A stretch of DNA of 39,427 nt from NCBI GenBank assembly GCA_015485155.1, contig WFUF01000017.1:1-39427 (forward strand), read 5' to 3'. Below the pieces are notes generated by a model. That model was not told the DNA's origin, ran no database searches, and saw nothing but the letters and a program-made list of their open reading frames with translations. The position numbers and the translations under genes were made by a program. This DNA is from Robiginitomaculum sp. Its GTDB lineage: Bacteria > Pseudomonadota > Alphaproteobacteria > Caulobacterales > Maricaulaceae. Positions 18,945 to 26,877 of this stretch are shown piece by piece (within the stretch, counting starts at the first letter, position 1; every line of letters begins with the position of its first letter).

Positions 18945-20404
18945 TCTAGCTCCTTAACCAATTGCCGGCTTATTTTGGCATCATCAAATTCCAGCACATT
19001 ATCGCCAACAATCTGTCCCTGCTCGTGCCCCTTACCGGCAATTACAATCAAATCGCCTTCTGATGATTGCTTAATCGCCTCTTTGATGGCCAGCCTGCGA
19101 TCGGCAATTTCCCTAGCCCTTGCAACAGCAGCCAATACCGTGGCGCGGATATGCTCCGGGCGCTCTGAACGTGGATTGTCGTCGGTGACAATGATCTCAT
19201 CGGCAAATTTATCAGCAATTTTCCCCATTAAGGGTCGTTTTGCCGGATCACGGTCTCCGCCGCAGCCAAACACCAGAATAATTTTGCCTTTGGTGTGGGG
19301 GCGCACTGAACGCAGTAGTTTTTCCAATCCATCAGGAGAATGGGCAAAATCCACCAATATCATCACCCCGGATCTGGTGGTTGCTGCAAGTTCCAACCTT
19401 CCCCGAACTCCGCGTAATTTACTGATGCCTGTTAATGCCTGTTGTTTTGAAATGCCGGTGCGCATGGCCAGCCCCATTGCCATAAGGGCGTTGGCTGCCT
19501 GGAATTCGCCTACCAATGGCAAGAAAATGCTTGTTTTTTCGCCCAGCACCTGCAGGTTCAGTCTTTGACCATGAGCAGAGGGATGAATTTCCAGAAATTT
19601 TAACTGATCACCGCGCCAGCCAATACGCCACACATCCAAATTTGCAGCTTCTGAAGCCTCGGCCATTTGCAGGCCGTATTTATCATCAACATTGATTACC
19701 ACAGCAGAGCCTTCGGGCAGTAATTCAAGAAACAGCCGTTGCTTGGCAGCAAAATAATCGGCAAAATCCCTGTGATAGTCAAAATGATCCTGTGACAGGT
19801 TGGTAAAACCGCCAGCGCTGAAAACAGCTCCATCTAGACGGCGCTGCACCAGACCATGAGAAGATGCTTCCAGGGCACAATTATCAATGCCATCCAAAGC
19901 CAGCTTCTGTAAGCATTTGTGCAGGAGGATACTGTCTGGTGTGGTATAGCCAAATGGCTGTAAGGCATTTTGTGTGGTTACTCCAAGAGTGCCTATACAG
20001 GCTGCCTTTATACCGTTTATCTGCCATATTTGGCGTAGAAATTCCACAGTAGAGCTTTTGCCATTAGTGCCAGTAACCGCCACCAGATTTGCAGGGCTGC
20101 CGGGAAACATCAGGGAGGCAAATCGGGCCAGAGTCTTTTGCGGATCAGGAACACAGATAACCGGTACGGTTTCAGGTATATTCGTAACTGGCTGATCACT
20201 TAATATTGCCACCGCCCCGCGATCAATTGCACTGTTAATAAAGTTAATTCCGTGGGTCTGCACTCCGGGAAGCGCCGCGAATAAAAACCCTGGATTTACT
20301 TCTCTGCTGTCCAGCGCCAGACCAGTAATTTCAGGATCAGCCAGCAATTCACTATTCACCTGACCCGCAATGCCTGCCTGTGTCACCAATTCTTGTAACT
20401 TCAC
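18941..20404 (-). CDS. murE: UDP-MurNAc-tripeptide ligase MurE (meso-DAP type)
   Basis: The third Mur ligase (487 aa). It has ALDSREVNPGFLFAAL at the N-terminus, the ATP loop VTGTNGKSSTVEFL, the Lys of AAKQRLF expected to be carbamylated, and ILVDFAHSPDGLEKLL. The C-terminal DDNPRSE contains the DNPR motif associated with meso-diaminopimelate, so the stem peptide should be the DAP type. It overlaps ftsI and murF by 4 bp each. Confidence 0.97.
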   Translation of the reverse strand: MKLQELVTQAGIAGQVNSELLADPEITGLALDSREVNPGFLFAALPGVQTHGINFINSAIDRGAVAILSDQPVTNIPETVPVICVPDPQKTLARFASLMFPGSPANLVAVTGTNGKSSTVEFLRQIWQINGIKAACIGTLGVTTQNALQPFGYTTPDSILLHKCLQKLALDGIDNCALEASSHGLVQRRLDGAVFSAGGFTNLSQDHFDYHRDFADYFAAKQRLFLELLPEGSAVVINVDDKYGLQMAEASEAANLDVWRIGWRGDQLKFLEIHPSAHGQRLNLQVLGEKTSIFLPLVGEFQAANALMAMGLAMRTGISKQQALTGISKLRGVRGRLELAATTRSGVMILVDFAHSPDGLEKLLRSVRPHTKGKIILVFGCGGDRDPAKRPLMGKIADKFADEIIVTDDNPRSERPEHIRATVLAAVARAREIADRRLAIKEAIKQSSEGDLIVIAGKGHEQGQIVGDNVLEFDDAKISRQLVKELE

Positions 20405-22131
20405 TGCACATCCTCCGCCCGTACAATCAGTTTTGCAGGTGGAACCTTGTTTGGCGAACTGTAAGGAGCATTAAGCAAAGGGCCAATACGTTTGATTATA
20501 TTATGCACTGTCGGAGCCGCGTTCCAGCCTGCGGTTTCCTGACCAAAAGTGGAATCACCTCCTTGAGGCTCATCCAGTAATACGAAAACCATATATTCAG
20601 GCGATTCCCATGGAAACACCGCCACAAAAGATGAGACATTACGATCTCTGGCATATCCTGAAATTTTGGGATCCCACTTTTCCGCTGATCCTGTTTTACC
20701 GGCAACACCATATCCAGGAACATCAGCCCGGCGCCCTGAGCCTTCCAGAACAACTTCGCGCATGGCTCTTCTTACTGTACGTGATGTTTCTGCTGATACC
20801 ACTTGCTGTTGCGGGGCGTGCACATTTTTTTCCGGAGGTTGCACCAGCACTGTCAGGGGGTTTTTTCGCCCGTTATTCACTACAGCACTTAACGCTGCAA
20901 CAAATGAAAGCGGGGTTACTGAAAGCCCGTGTCCAAACCCGATAGTTGCGGTTTTTACCTGTGACCATTCAGAAGAAGCCATATAGTCATCGGCGCTGCC
21001 CTTCAGGTCAATTGGCGCTGGATCGAGCAGGCCATAGCTTTGCAGGTATTTGCGCTGTTTTTGGGGGCCGATAGCCAAAGCAAGCCGGGCTGCGCCCTTA
21101 TTGGATGAATGAACCAGAATATCGGTTGCGCTCATCGGACTTGAGCCAGGGTGAAAGTCACGAATTTCACGTCCGGCAATAATCAGCTTCTTGTTCACAT
21201 CAATGCGGATATTTTGCAGCTCCATTCCTGATTCAAGCGCCATTGCCATGGTGAGGGGCTTGAACACTGAGCCTAATTCATAAGGATCGGTTAAGGCGCG
21301 ATTGCGGCGAGTATCGGGCGATGCTGTGTTAAAATGATTTGGGTCAAAGTCCGGCAGCGAGGCCATTGCCAGAATCTCCCCACTGGGAATATGGGTGACA
21401 ATTCCAACAGCAGCAATTGGCTTGTGCAGCTCTACTGCCTTGCGCAATTCATCTTCCAGTGAAAACTGAACACGGCTGTCTATGGACAGGCGCAACGGGC
21501 TCGCATCTTGTTGCAGGCGTTCATCAAATGAGCTTTCAACGCCTGCTGCACCAATACCGTCAGCATTTACCCAGCCAAGCAAATGAGAAGCCAGCCTGCC
21601 ACCGGGGTAAATTCGCCGGGTTTTTTCCTCAAACTCAATGCCTGGCTCAGCAAGTTCAAAAATAGCCTTGCGTTGACGCGGGGTAACTGATCTTGCAATT
21701 CTGGCTCGTCCCTTTTTGCCGCTTAAGCGCTTTTTCAGAACCTCAAAGGACGAAACCCCATCAAGCCTTGACAGACGAGCAGCCAGACGAGCAGGGTCAT
21801 CAATGTCCACCCGTCGTACATATACATCCCAGGTCTTGATGTTTGCGGCCAATAATGCCCCGTTGCGATCAATCAGACGAGCCCGGGGTTGCACTTCATC
21901 CTTGGCCGCGACACGCAATGTTTCTGATTTTGGGTCAGCAAGTACCGCAAGATCAGCCGATCTTGCGATCAGAACAATTGCCACAGCCCCCAATGTCAGT
22001 GTCAAAATACTAATTCGATGCCGTGCCTTGCGCATCTTATCCTGAACATTGCTGTTTGAAGCAAACAACCGGGATAAACTGATGCCTTGCACATCAGCAA
22101 GCGGCGTCAATTCATCCCGTCCAGAGACCAT
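20401..22131 (-). CDS. ftsI: Septal transpeptidase FtsI (PBP3)
   Basis: A class B penicillin-binding protein (576 aa) cross-linking septal peptidoglycan with FtsW. It has a cytoplasmic tail, a membrane anchor (about 41-62) and a dimerisation domain. The transpeptidase domain has S288-V-F-K291, S342-S-N344 and K479-T-G481. All catalytic motifs are intact. The start overlaps the ftsL stop by one base (TAATG), and the end overlaps murE by 4 bp. Confidence 0.97.
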   Translation of the reverse strand: MVSGRDELTPLADVQGISLSRLFASNSNVQDKMRKARHRISILTLTLGAVAIVLIARSADLAVLADPKSETLRVAAKDEVQPRARLIDRNGALLAANIKTWDVYVRRVDIDDPARLAARLSRLDGVSSFEVLKKRLSGKKGRARIARSVTPRQRKAIFELAEPGIEFEEKTRRIYPGGRLASHLLGWVNADGIGAAGVESSFDERLQQDASPLRLSIDSRVQFSLEDELRKAVELHKPIAAVGIVTHIPSGEILAMASLPDFDPNHFNTASPDTRRNRALTDPYELGSVFKPLTMAMALESGMELQNIRIDVNKKLIIAGREIRDFHPGSSPMSATDILVHSSNKGAARLALAIGPQKQRKYLQSYGLLDPAPIDLKGSADDYMASSEWSQVKTATIGFGHGLSVTPLSFVAALSAVVNNGRKNPLTVLVQPPEKNVHAPQQQVVSAETSRTVRRAMREVVLEGSGRRADVPGYGVAGKTGSAEKWDPKISGYARDRNVSSFVAVFPWESPEYMVFVLLDEPQGGDSTFGQETAGWNAAPTVHNIIKRIGPLLNAPYSSPNKVPPAKLIVRAEDVQ

Positions 22132-22472
22132 TATTGTGACTCCGGCGACAAGGCGGCAACAGAAACTTCGGCAATAGCTGGCGCCGAGACAGCTCGTGCT
22201 TCACGCAACGCCTGCTCAGGGGTTCGTTTTGCTTCCTCAGTCATTGGAACCATTCCAAGATGTTGTTCAGCCAGCCTGGCCAGCCGGGCTGGGGACTCCA
22301 AAACCGCTTCTTCTTTTTCCAGCAGCAATACTTCATTTTGCGCTTCTGAAACTTGCGCTTGTAAATTTAACAATCTTGATTGTGCGTGCTTTACCTCATT
22401 CTTGACCACATAAAGGGCCGCGGCCAGAATAAATGCAACCAGCAAGGCAATCAAATTCAAAGCCCGGATCAT
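22131..22472 (-). CDS. ftsL: Cell division protein FtsL
   Basis: A small bitopic divisome protein (113 aa). Starting at ATG 22472 it reads MIRALNLIALLVAFILAAALYVV, a membrane helix right at the N-terminus. A coiled coil follows (about 25-65, KHAQSRLLNLQAQVSEAQNEV), then LARLAEQHLGMVP, typical of FtsL. An upstream ATG at 22559 would add 29 residues inside rsmH that look non-native. The chosen start gives the ATGA overlap with rsmH. Confidence 0.92.
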   Translation of the reverse strand: MIRALNLIALLVAFILAAALYVVKNEVKHAQSRLLNLQAQVSEAQNEVLLLEKEEAVLESPARLARLAEQHLGMVPMTEEAKRTPEQALREARAVSAPAIAEVSVAALSPESQ

Positions 22473-23458
22473 GATCTGCACTCCAGCGCTGTTAATCCCG
22501 GCACCGGCGCAAGCTGCGGCACCGCTTCCATCGGAGCGGCATCTGTGCGCACGGCCCACCGCAAGCGGGCAGAGCGCGCCCTGGGGTTGTTGGCTGTTTC
22601 GGTTTTTGAGGGCACAATCGCATTCCGCTGCACAAGGGTAAAACCGGGACAGAATTCCGCAATTTCAGCCATGGGAGAAAATCTTGATCCGGTGGAAGGT
22701 GCCTCGGCCCGTGCGCGCAGGAATTTTTTTACCAGACGGTCTTCCAAAGAGTGAAAGGCAATGATCACCAGTCGGCCCGCCGGACGTAAAACCCGCTCAG
22801 CCACAACCAGTAATTTTGCCAATTCGCCCAGCTCATCGTTTACAAAAATCCTAAGGGCCTGAAAAATTTTGGTGGCAGGGTGTATCCGGCCCTTCTTGGG
22901 GCCAAGCACTCGCTCCATAAGTTCTGCTAATTGTCTGGTGGTGGAAAACGCTTGTTCCTGACGGTATGCCACAATAGCCGCAGCGGCCCTGCGCGCTCGT
23001 TTCTCCTCGCCATATATTCGGAAAATACTTCGCAAATCCTGTTCTGATAGCTGGTTCACCGCGTCAGCAGCGCTGATCCCTGATTGCGACATTCGCATAT
23101 CCAGTGGCCCGTCACGCAAAAAAGAAAACCCGCGTTCGCCCTGATCAATTTGCATGGATGACACGCCCACATCCAAAACAATGCCGTCCACCTGTTGCCA
23201 GCCGCGCGCCTTTAAGGCGGTTTCCAGCTCAGAGAATCGCCCTGCAAAGAACGAAAATCTGCCATCATGTTTTTTCTCAAGCTTTCGTGCGGTTTCTCGT
23301 ACTGATGGATCTCTATCCAAAGCCAGCACCCGTACGCCCGCCGTTTGCAGTATTGCCTGTGAATAGCCACCGGCGCCAAATGTACAATCAACAATCTGTT
23401 TGCCAGCCGCCAAATCCAGCGCCTCCAACATTTCGCTTAATAATACCGGCTGATGCAT
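22469..23458 (-). CDS. rsmH: 16S rRNA (cytosine-1402-N4)-methyltransferase RsmH
   Basis: A SAM-dependent methyltransferase (329 aa, formerly MraW) for C1402 of 16S rRNA. It shows HQPVLLSEMLEALDL at the N-terminus, SAM motif IVDCTFGAGGYSQAIL, ALDRDPSVRE, GIVLDVGVSSMQID, and the C-terminal IIAFHSLEDRLVKKFL. The start overlaps mraZ by one base, and the end overlaps ftsL by 4 bp. Confidence 0.97.
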   Translation of the reverse strand: MHQPVLLSEMLEALDLAAGKQIVDCTFGAGGYSQAILQTAGVRVLALDRDPSVRETARKLEKKHDGRFSFFAGRFSELETALKARGWQQVDGIVLDVGVSSMQIDQGERGFSFLRDGPLDMRMSQSGISAADAVNQLSEQDLRSIFRIYGEEKRARRAAAAIVAYRQEQAFSTTRQLAELMERVLGPKKGRIHPATKIFQALRIFVNDELGELAKLLVVAERVLRPAGRLVIIAFHSLEDRLVKKFLRARAEAPSTGSRFSPMAEIAEFCPGFTLVQRNAIVPSKTETANNPRARSARLRWAVRTDAAPMEAVPQLAPVPGLTALECRS

Positions 23459-23982
23459 TACGAGCCTCTCCGATTCAAAAAATCAGCCAGTGAGGGGGAG
23501 CTTTTGACTAAACTTTCCAGGCTTTGGCCGCCACCAAGACGAGCCACCTGTTCCGGATCCTGCATCATCTGGGCCGCAGCTTCGCGCATATCAGAAGACC
23601 TGCGAGCATGATCTTCCACATTCCATATTTCAAAACGCGAGCCACATCCGACAAAAGCAGCCCTTTTGCCCAGTCTTGCGTGCTCGATAAATTCTTTGGG
23701 CAGGGTAATACGACCCGTACTGTCAAAATCCAGCCGCTTGGCAGCACCAAGAACAGCCACTTCCATTATCTGACCCAAAGGATCATAGCGGCCAAGGCGG
23801 GCAATATCGGCGCGGTATTGCTGCATAAATAATTCGCCACCACCTTCAAGATATGCACCGGAAAAATGCGGGAACACATAAATGGCATCATGAGGATCAC
23901 CCCGAAGCACCTCCCGGTAACTTGCAGGAACCGATACCCGGTTTTTGGCATCGATACTGTGCTCGGATGTAGAAATAAACAT
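23458..23982 (-). CDS. mraZ: Transcriptional regulator MraZ
   Basis: An AbrB-fold DNA-binding protein (174 aa), first gene of the dcw cluster and known to regulate it. It has two tandem MraZ domains: DAKNRVSVPASYREVL near the N-terminus and DSTGRITLPKEFIEHARLG in the middle. The tail to 174 is somewhat longer than the E. coli protein, as often in Alphaproteobacteria. AAGGAG precedes the ATG by 10 nt. Likely operators lie 59-88 bp upstream. Confidence 0.96.
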   Translation of the reverse strand: MFISTSEHSIDAKNRVSVPASYREVLRGDPHDAIYVFPHFSGAYLEGGGELFMQQYRADIARLGRYDPLGQIMEVAVLGAAKRLDFDSTGRITLPKEFIEHARLGKRAAFVGCGSRFEIWNVEDHARRSSDMREAAAQMMQDPEQVARLGGGQSLESLVKSSPSLADFLNRRGS

Positions 23983-24040
23983 GCCTCATGCACTCCTTTT
24001 GAGAGTTGCAATACCAATCCGGTACCACAAATGTCCCTAT

Positions 24041-24080
24041 ATGGGATATCATGGGAAATTATGGGAAACAATGAAAAACA
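24041..24080. promoter_or_regulatory. MraZ-type operator: ATGGGA repeats every 10 bp
   Basis: Four consecutive 10-bp units start ATGGGA, ATGGGA, ATGGGA and ATGAAA (24041, 24051, 24061, 24071). MraZ is known to bind TGGGN direct repeats with 5-nt spacers, exactly this period. They lie upstream of mraZ, on the strand opposite to its transcript. This supports autoregulation of the dcw cluster. Confidence 0.8.
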
Positions 24081-24125
24081 AGTGAAACCGCTTCTTTTTC
24101 CTGAATAAAGTCCGCCTTTGCAGCT

Positions 24126-24171
24126 TTATCCACAGGTTTCACATGAACAAAACAAAAACATCTGTGGATAA
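24126..24171. promoter_or_regulatory. Pair of perfect inverted DnaA boxes
   Basis: TTATCCACA at 24126-24134 and its reverse complement TGTGGATAA at 24163-24171, 28 bp apart. Both match the DnaA consensus fully. They lie between mraZ and the inositol cluster, about 50 bp beyond the MraZ operators. I see no cluster of further boxes nearby, so regulation is likelier than an origin. Confidence 0.65.
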
Positions 24172-24829
24172 CCAGTGTGAGTATCGTGAGGTGCAGGTGC
24201 AAATATTTAGTAAAAGGACCAAAATATCTTGCTACTCATCGAATCTTCTAATTGAATTCCACCCGTATTTCGGATTAAATCTGTGCAAATACCCTTTATT
24301 AGGGAAACTGCCATGAATTGAAGAAAATTGTGATGATACCAGTTCGACATCATGCATGTAAGATGTTGACTTTGGCCTGCTTTGGCATATTCATACGCCT
24401 GATTTCGGAAGAATGTAAGGAGCCAGCCGAGTTTTGAGGGAAATAAAAGCGTCTATCTGCGTCGCGTTGTAGATCACATCAGATTGATGTTATTGGCCTG
24501 ATCGCACCAGTAGGTAGCGTATCGGGGCAGCGTATTTTTGCAAAATAACTGCGCGAACTGACTGTGCAAATTATGGTGCAAACCAGCGGTGCAGATTAAC
24601 GGTTAAGGGCACGCTCCTTTTTTCACAAAAGATATCGCAGAAATGATGTCATGAATTTTCATCCATATCGGAAATTTTTCCGCTACCTGCAGGTGAGGAC
24701 AGGCCCTGACACTCAAGAACAAAGAGCATCTGAATACAAAGAATAAACAACAGAATTATTATTAATTTGCAACGGGACTGAATACCCATCTGCACACACA
24801 GATCAGGATTTACGTGGAGACGACCAAAA

Positions 24830-25936
24830 ATGAAAAACGGGACCAAGAATATCAATCTGGCAATTGTCGGCATGGGCAATTGCGCCAGTTCATTGATTCA
24901 AGGCATTTACTATTATGGCCAGAAAAATGCCGATGGCGCTGCCGGGTTGATGCATGAAGTTCTTGATGGCTACCATCCGCGTGACATTCACGTTACTGTT
25001 GCCTTTGATATTGACCGTCGCAAGGTTGGCAAGGACATTTCAGAAGCTATTTGGGCCAAGCCAAACTGCACCAAGGTTTTTCATGAAGATGTGCCGCACA
25101 TGGGCATCAACGTATTGATGGGAAAAATCAATGACGGCTATTCCGAGCATATGGAAATGTTCCCGGAAGACCGTACCTTTTTGCCCTCCGATGCGCCTGA
25201 GCCAAGCAAGGCTGATGTGGTTCGTGCCCTAAAAGAGGGCCAGGTGGATGTTCTGACCAGCTATTTGCCGGTTGGCAGCCAGAAGGCTACGGAGTTTTAT
25301 GCTGAATGCGCGATGGAAGCAGGGGTCGCCTTTGTCAATAATATCCCGGTATTTATTGCCAGTGACCCGGTTTGGGCCAAACGCTTTACCGATGCTGGTG
25401 TGCCGATTATTGGCGATGACATCAAATCGCAGCTGGGCGCAACTATTGTTCACCGGGTCTTGACCGATTTGTTTGCCAAACGCGGTGTTCCTCTGGATCA
25501 CACTTATCAGCTTAATACCGGTGGCAATACTGACTTTTTGAACATGAAGAACCAGCTTCGCTTAAAATCCAAGAAAGTTTCCAAGACCGAAGCGGTGCAG
25601 GCGGTTACTGCTGAGCGCATGGTTGATGAACACATTCATGTGGGGCCTTCGGACTATGTGGCCTGGCAAAATGACAACAAGGTTGCGTTTGTGCGCATGG
25701 AAGGACGTCTGTTTGGTGATGTGCCTATGAATTTGGAATTGCGGCTTTCGGTTGAAGACTCTCCTAATTCTGCAGGTGTGGCCATTGATATGATCAGGTG
25801 CGCAAAAGTTGCTCTGGATCGTGGTGTTGCCGGCCCTGTGGAGGCTCCTTCATCATTTTTCTGTAAGCACCCACCTGTTCAGTTCACTGACGAAGAGGCT
25901 TATCGTAATACCGAGGCCTTCATCCAAAACCGCTAG
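24830..25936 (+). CDS. ino1: Inositol-3-phosphate (myo-inositol-1-phosphate) synthase
   Basis: A NAD-dependent cytoplasmic enzyme converting glucose-6-phosphate to inositol phosphate. The 368-aa length fits the short prokaryotic class, not the eukaryotic form of over 500 aa. It has the Rossmann start INLAIVGMGNCASSLIQGI, the central VDVLTSYLPVGSQKAT and FVNNIPVFIASDP, the catalytic-region GDDIKSQLGATIVHR, and LNTGGNTDFLNM. GGAG lies 10-11 nt before the ATG. It opens the five-gene cluster, so inositol phosphate is the entry metabolite. No inositol monophosphatase is present. Confidence 0.94.
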   Translation: MKNGTKNINLAIVGMGNCASSLIQGIYYYGQKNADGAAGLMHEVLDGYHPRDIHVTVAFDIDRRKVGKDISEAIWAKPNCTKVFHEDVPHMGINVLMGKINDGYSEHMEMFPEDRTFLPSDAPEPSKADVVRALKEGQVDVLTSYLPVGSQKATEFYAECAMEAGVAFVNNIPVFIASDPVWAKRFTDAGVPIIGDDIKSQLGATIVHRVLTDLFAKRGVPLDHTYQLNTGGNTDFLNMKNQLRLKSKKVSKTEAVQAVTAERMVDEHIHVGPSDYVAWQNDNKVAFVRMEGRLFGDVPMNLELRLSVEDSPNSAGVAIDMIRCAKVALDRGVAGPVEAPSSFFCKHPPVQFTDEEAYRNTEAFIQNR

Positions 25937-25980
25937 GTTACTGATGAATTTGCCCCATACAGTTCAAAGACAACAGGGCA

Positions 25981-26877
25981 ATGGCAGATAACGAGTCTGA
26001 AATAAATCCGGATTCACAAACCTATGGTAGACCTCTTTCAATCGAGGATGCTTCCAACCGGTTTTTAGTGCATCCATTATCAGACAAAATCGTAAAATTG
26101 GCGCTGCATCTGCGGATCAGTGCCAATATGGTTTCTGTGACGGGACTTGCCTTTGGTCTGCTGGCTGGCTGGTTTTATTTCAAACAGGGTAATCCAGTTT
26201 TTGCTGTGGCGGGATTTATATCCATGTTTGCCTGGCATGTTTTAGATGGTGCCGATGGTAAAATTGCTAGGGCCACAAAAACCACCAGCTCTTTGGGCCG
26301 CATTATTGACGGAATTTGTGATCATCTGGTGTTTGGCAGTGTCTATCTTGGCTTTGCATTTTATATCCTAACGCAGGACAGTTCACCATTTATCTGGGTA
26401 TTGGTTATTGCGGCGGCCTTTAGCCACGGAATTCAATCTGCATCCTATGAGGAGCGCAGGCAAAAATATCACCGCCGTCTTAACCGGCTGGATCGTGATA
26501 TTATTGCGGCAAAGCACAATGAGGTCGCGGGAAAAAAATCAGTAATTGCAAATATTTACGACTCCGTTCAACAAGCATTTTCCTCCCGTAACAGCCCGCT
26601 TGACAGCTGGATGTCGCAGCCTCAGCGCTCATCTTGTGATATTCAAAGGGCTGCCAATAAGACCATTCCCATGATTCATGCCTGGGGGCTGTTAAATGCC
26701 AACAATCGCACTTTCATGTTGCTGGTGCTGGCGCTGGCCGGAAGGCCGGAATGGTTTTTTATCTACGAGCTTGTCATACTGAACCTGTTATTCATCGCTC
26801 TGGTTATTGGTGAAGGCATTTTTGAAAAGCAATTGGTTGCAAAATTGCAGCAGCACTGCGAACAGGTAAAGAACTGA
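25981..26877 (+). CDS. CDP-alcohol phosphatidyltransferase family membrane enzyme
   Basis: A 298-aa integral membrane enzyme with the complete family motif D89-x2-D92-G-x2-A-R-x8-G-x3-D110-x3-D114 (DGADGKIAR...GRIIDGICD). Helices are evident at about 47-88 and 115-150 and near the C-terminus (235-285). A long polar insert (about 150-225, beginning YEERRQKYHRR) is unusual for plain PgsA-type enzymes. Such enzymes displace CMP from a CDP-alcohol. With ino1 and a cytidylyltransferase in the cluster, I infer the use of CDP-inositol with a lipid or inositol-phosphate acceptor. Classic PI synthesis from CDP-diacylglycerol is the alternative. Its stop shares one base with the next start (TGATG). Confidence 0.85.
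   Translation: MADNESEINPDSQTYGRPLSIEDASNRFLVHPLSDKIVKLALHLRISANMVSVTGLAFGLLAGWFYFKQGNPVFAVAGFISMFAWHVLDGADGKIARATKTTSSLGRIIDGICDHLVFGSVYLGFAFYILTQDSSPFIWVLVIAAAFSHGIQSASYEERRQKYHRRLNRLDRDIIAAKHNEVAGKKSVIANIYDSVQQAFSSRNSPLDSWMSQPQRSSCDIQRAANKTIPMIHAWGLLNANNRTFMLLVLALAGRPEWFFIYELVILNLLFIALVIGEGIFEKQLVAKLQQHCEQVKN

Larger units (their letters stand above)
23983..24829. other. 847-bp control region between mraZ and the inositol cluster
   Basis: No gene recognised. Besides the MraZ operators and DnaA boxes, it holds several copies of TGCAAA (near 24197, 24285, 24538, 24565, 24577) and a TTAACGGTTAA palindrome near 24597-24607 that resembles CtrA half-sites at the wrong spacing. Promoters for both flanking operons must lie here, but I cannot name a strong -35/-10 pair. 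Confidence 0.5.

Noticed and set aside
22473-22559. Longer FtsL start at 22559
   Set aside because: The added 29 residues lie in rsmH in another frame and put an unlikely tail before the membrane helix; ATG 22472 gives the ATGA overlap.
24080-24829. Replication origin (oriC) at the DnaA boxes
   Set aside because: Only two boxes, no clear AT-rich unwinding stretch beside them, and none of the usual origin neighbours.
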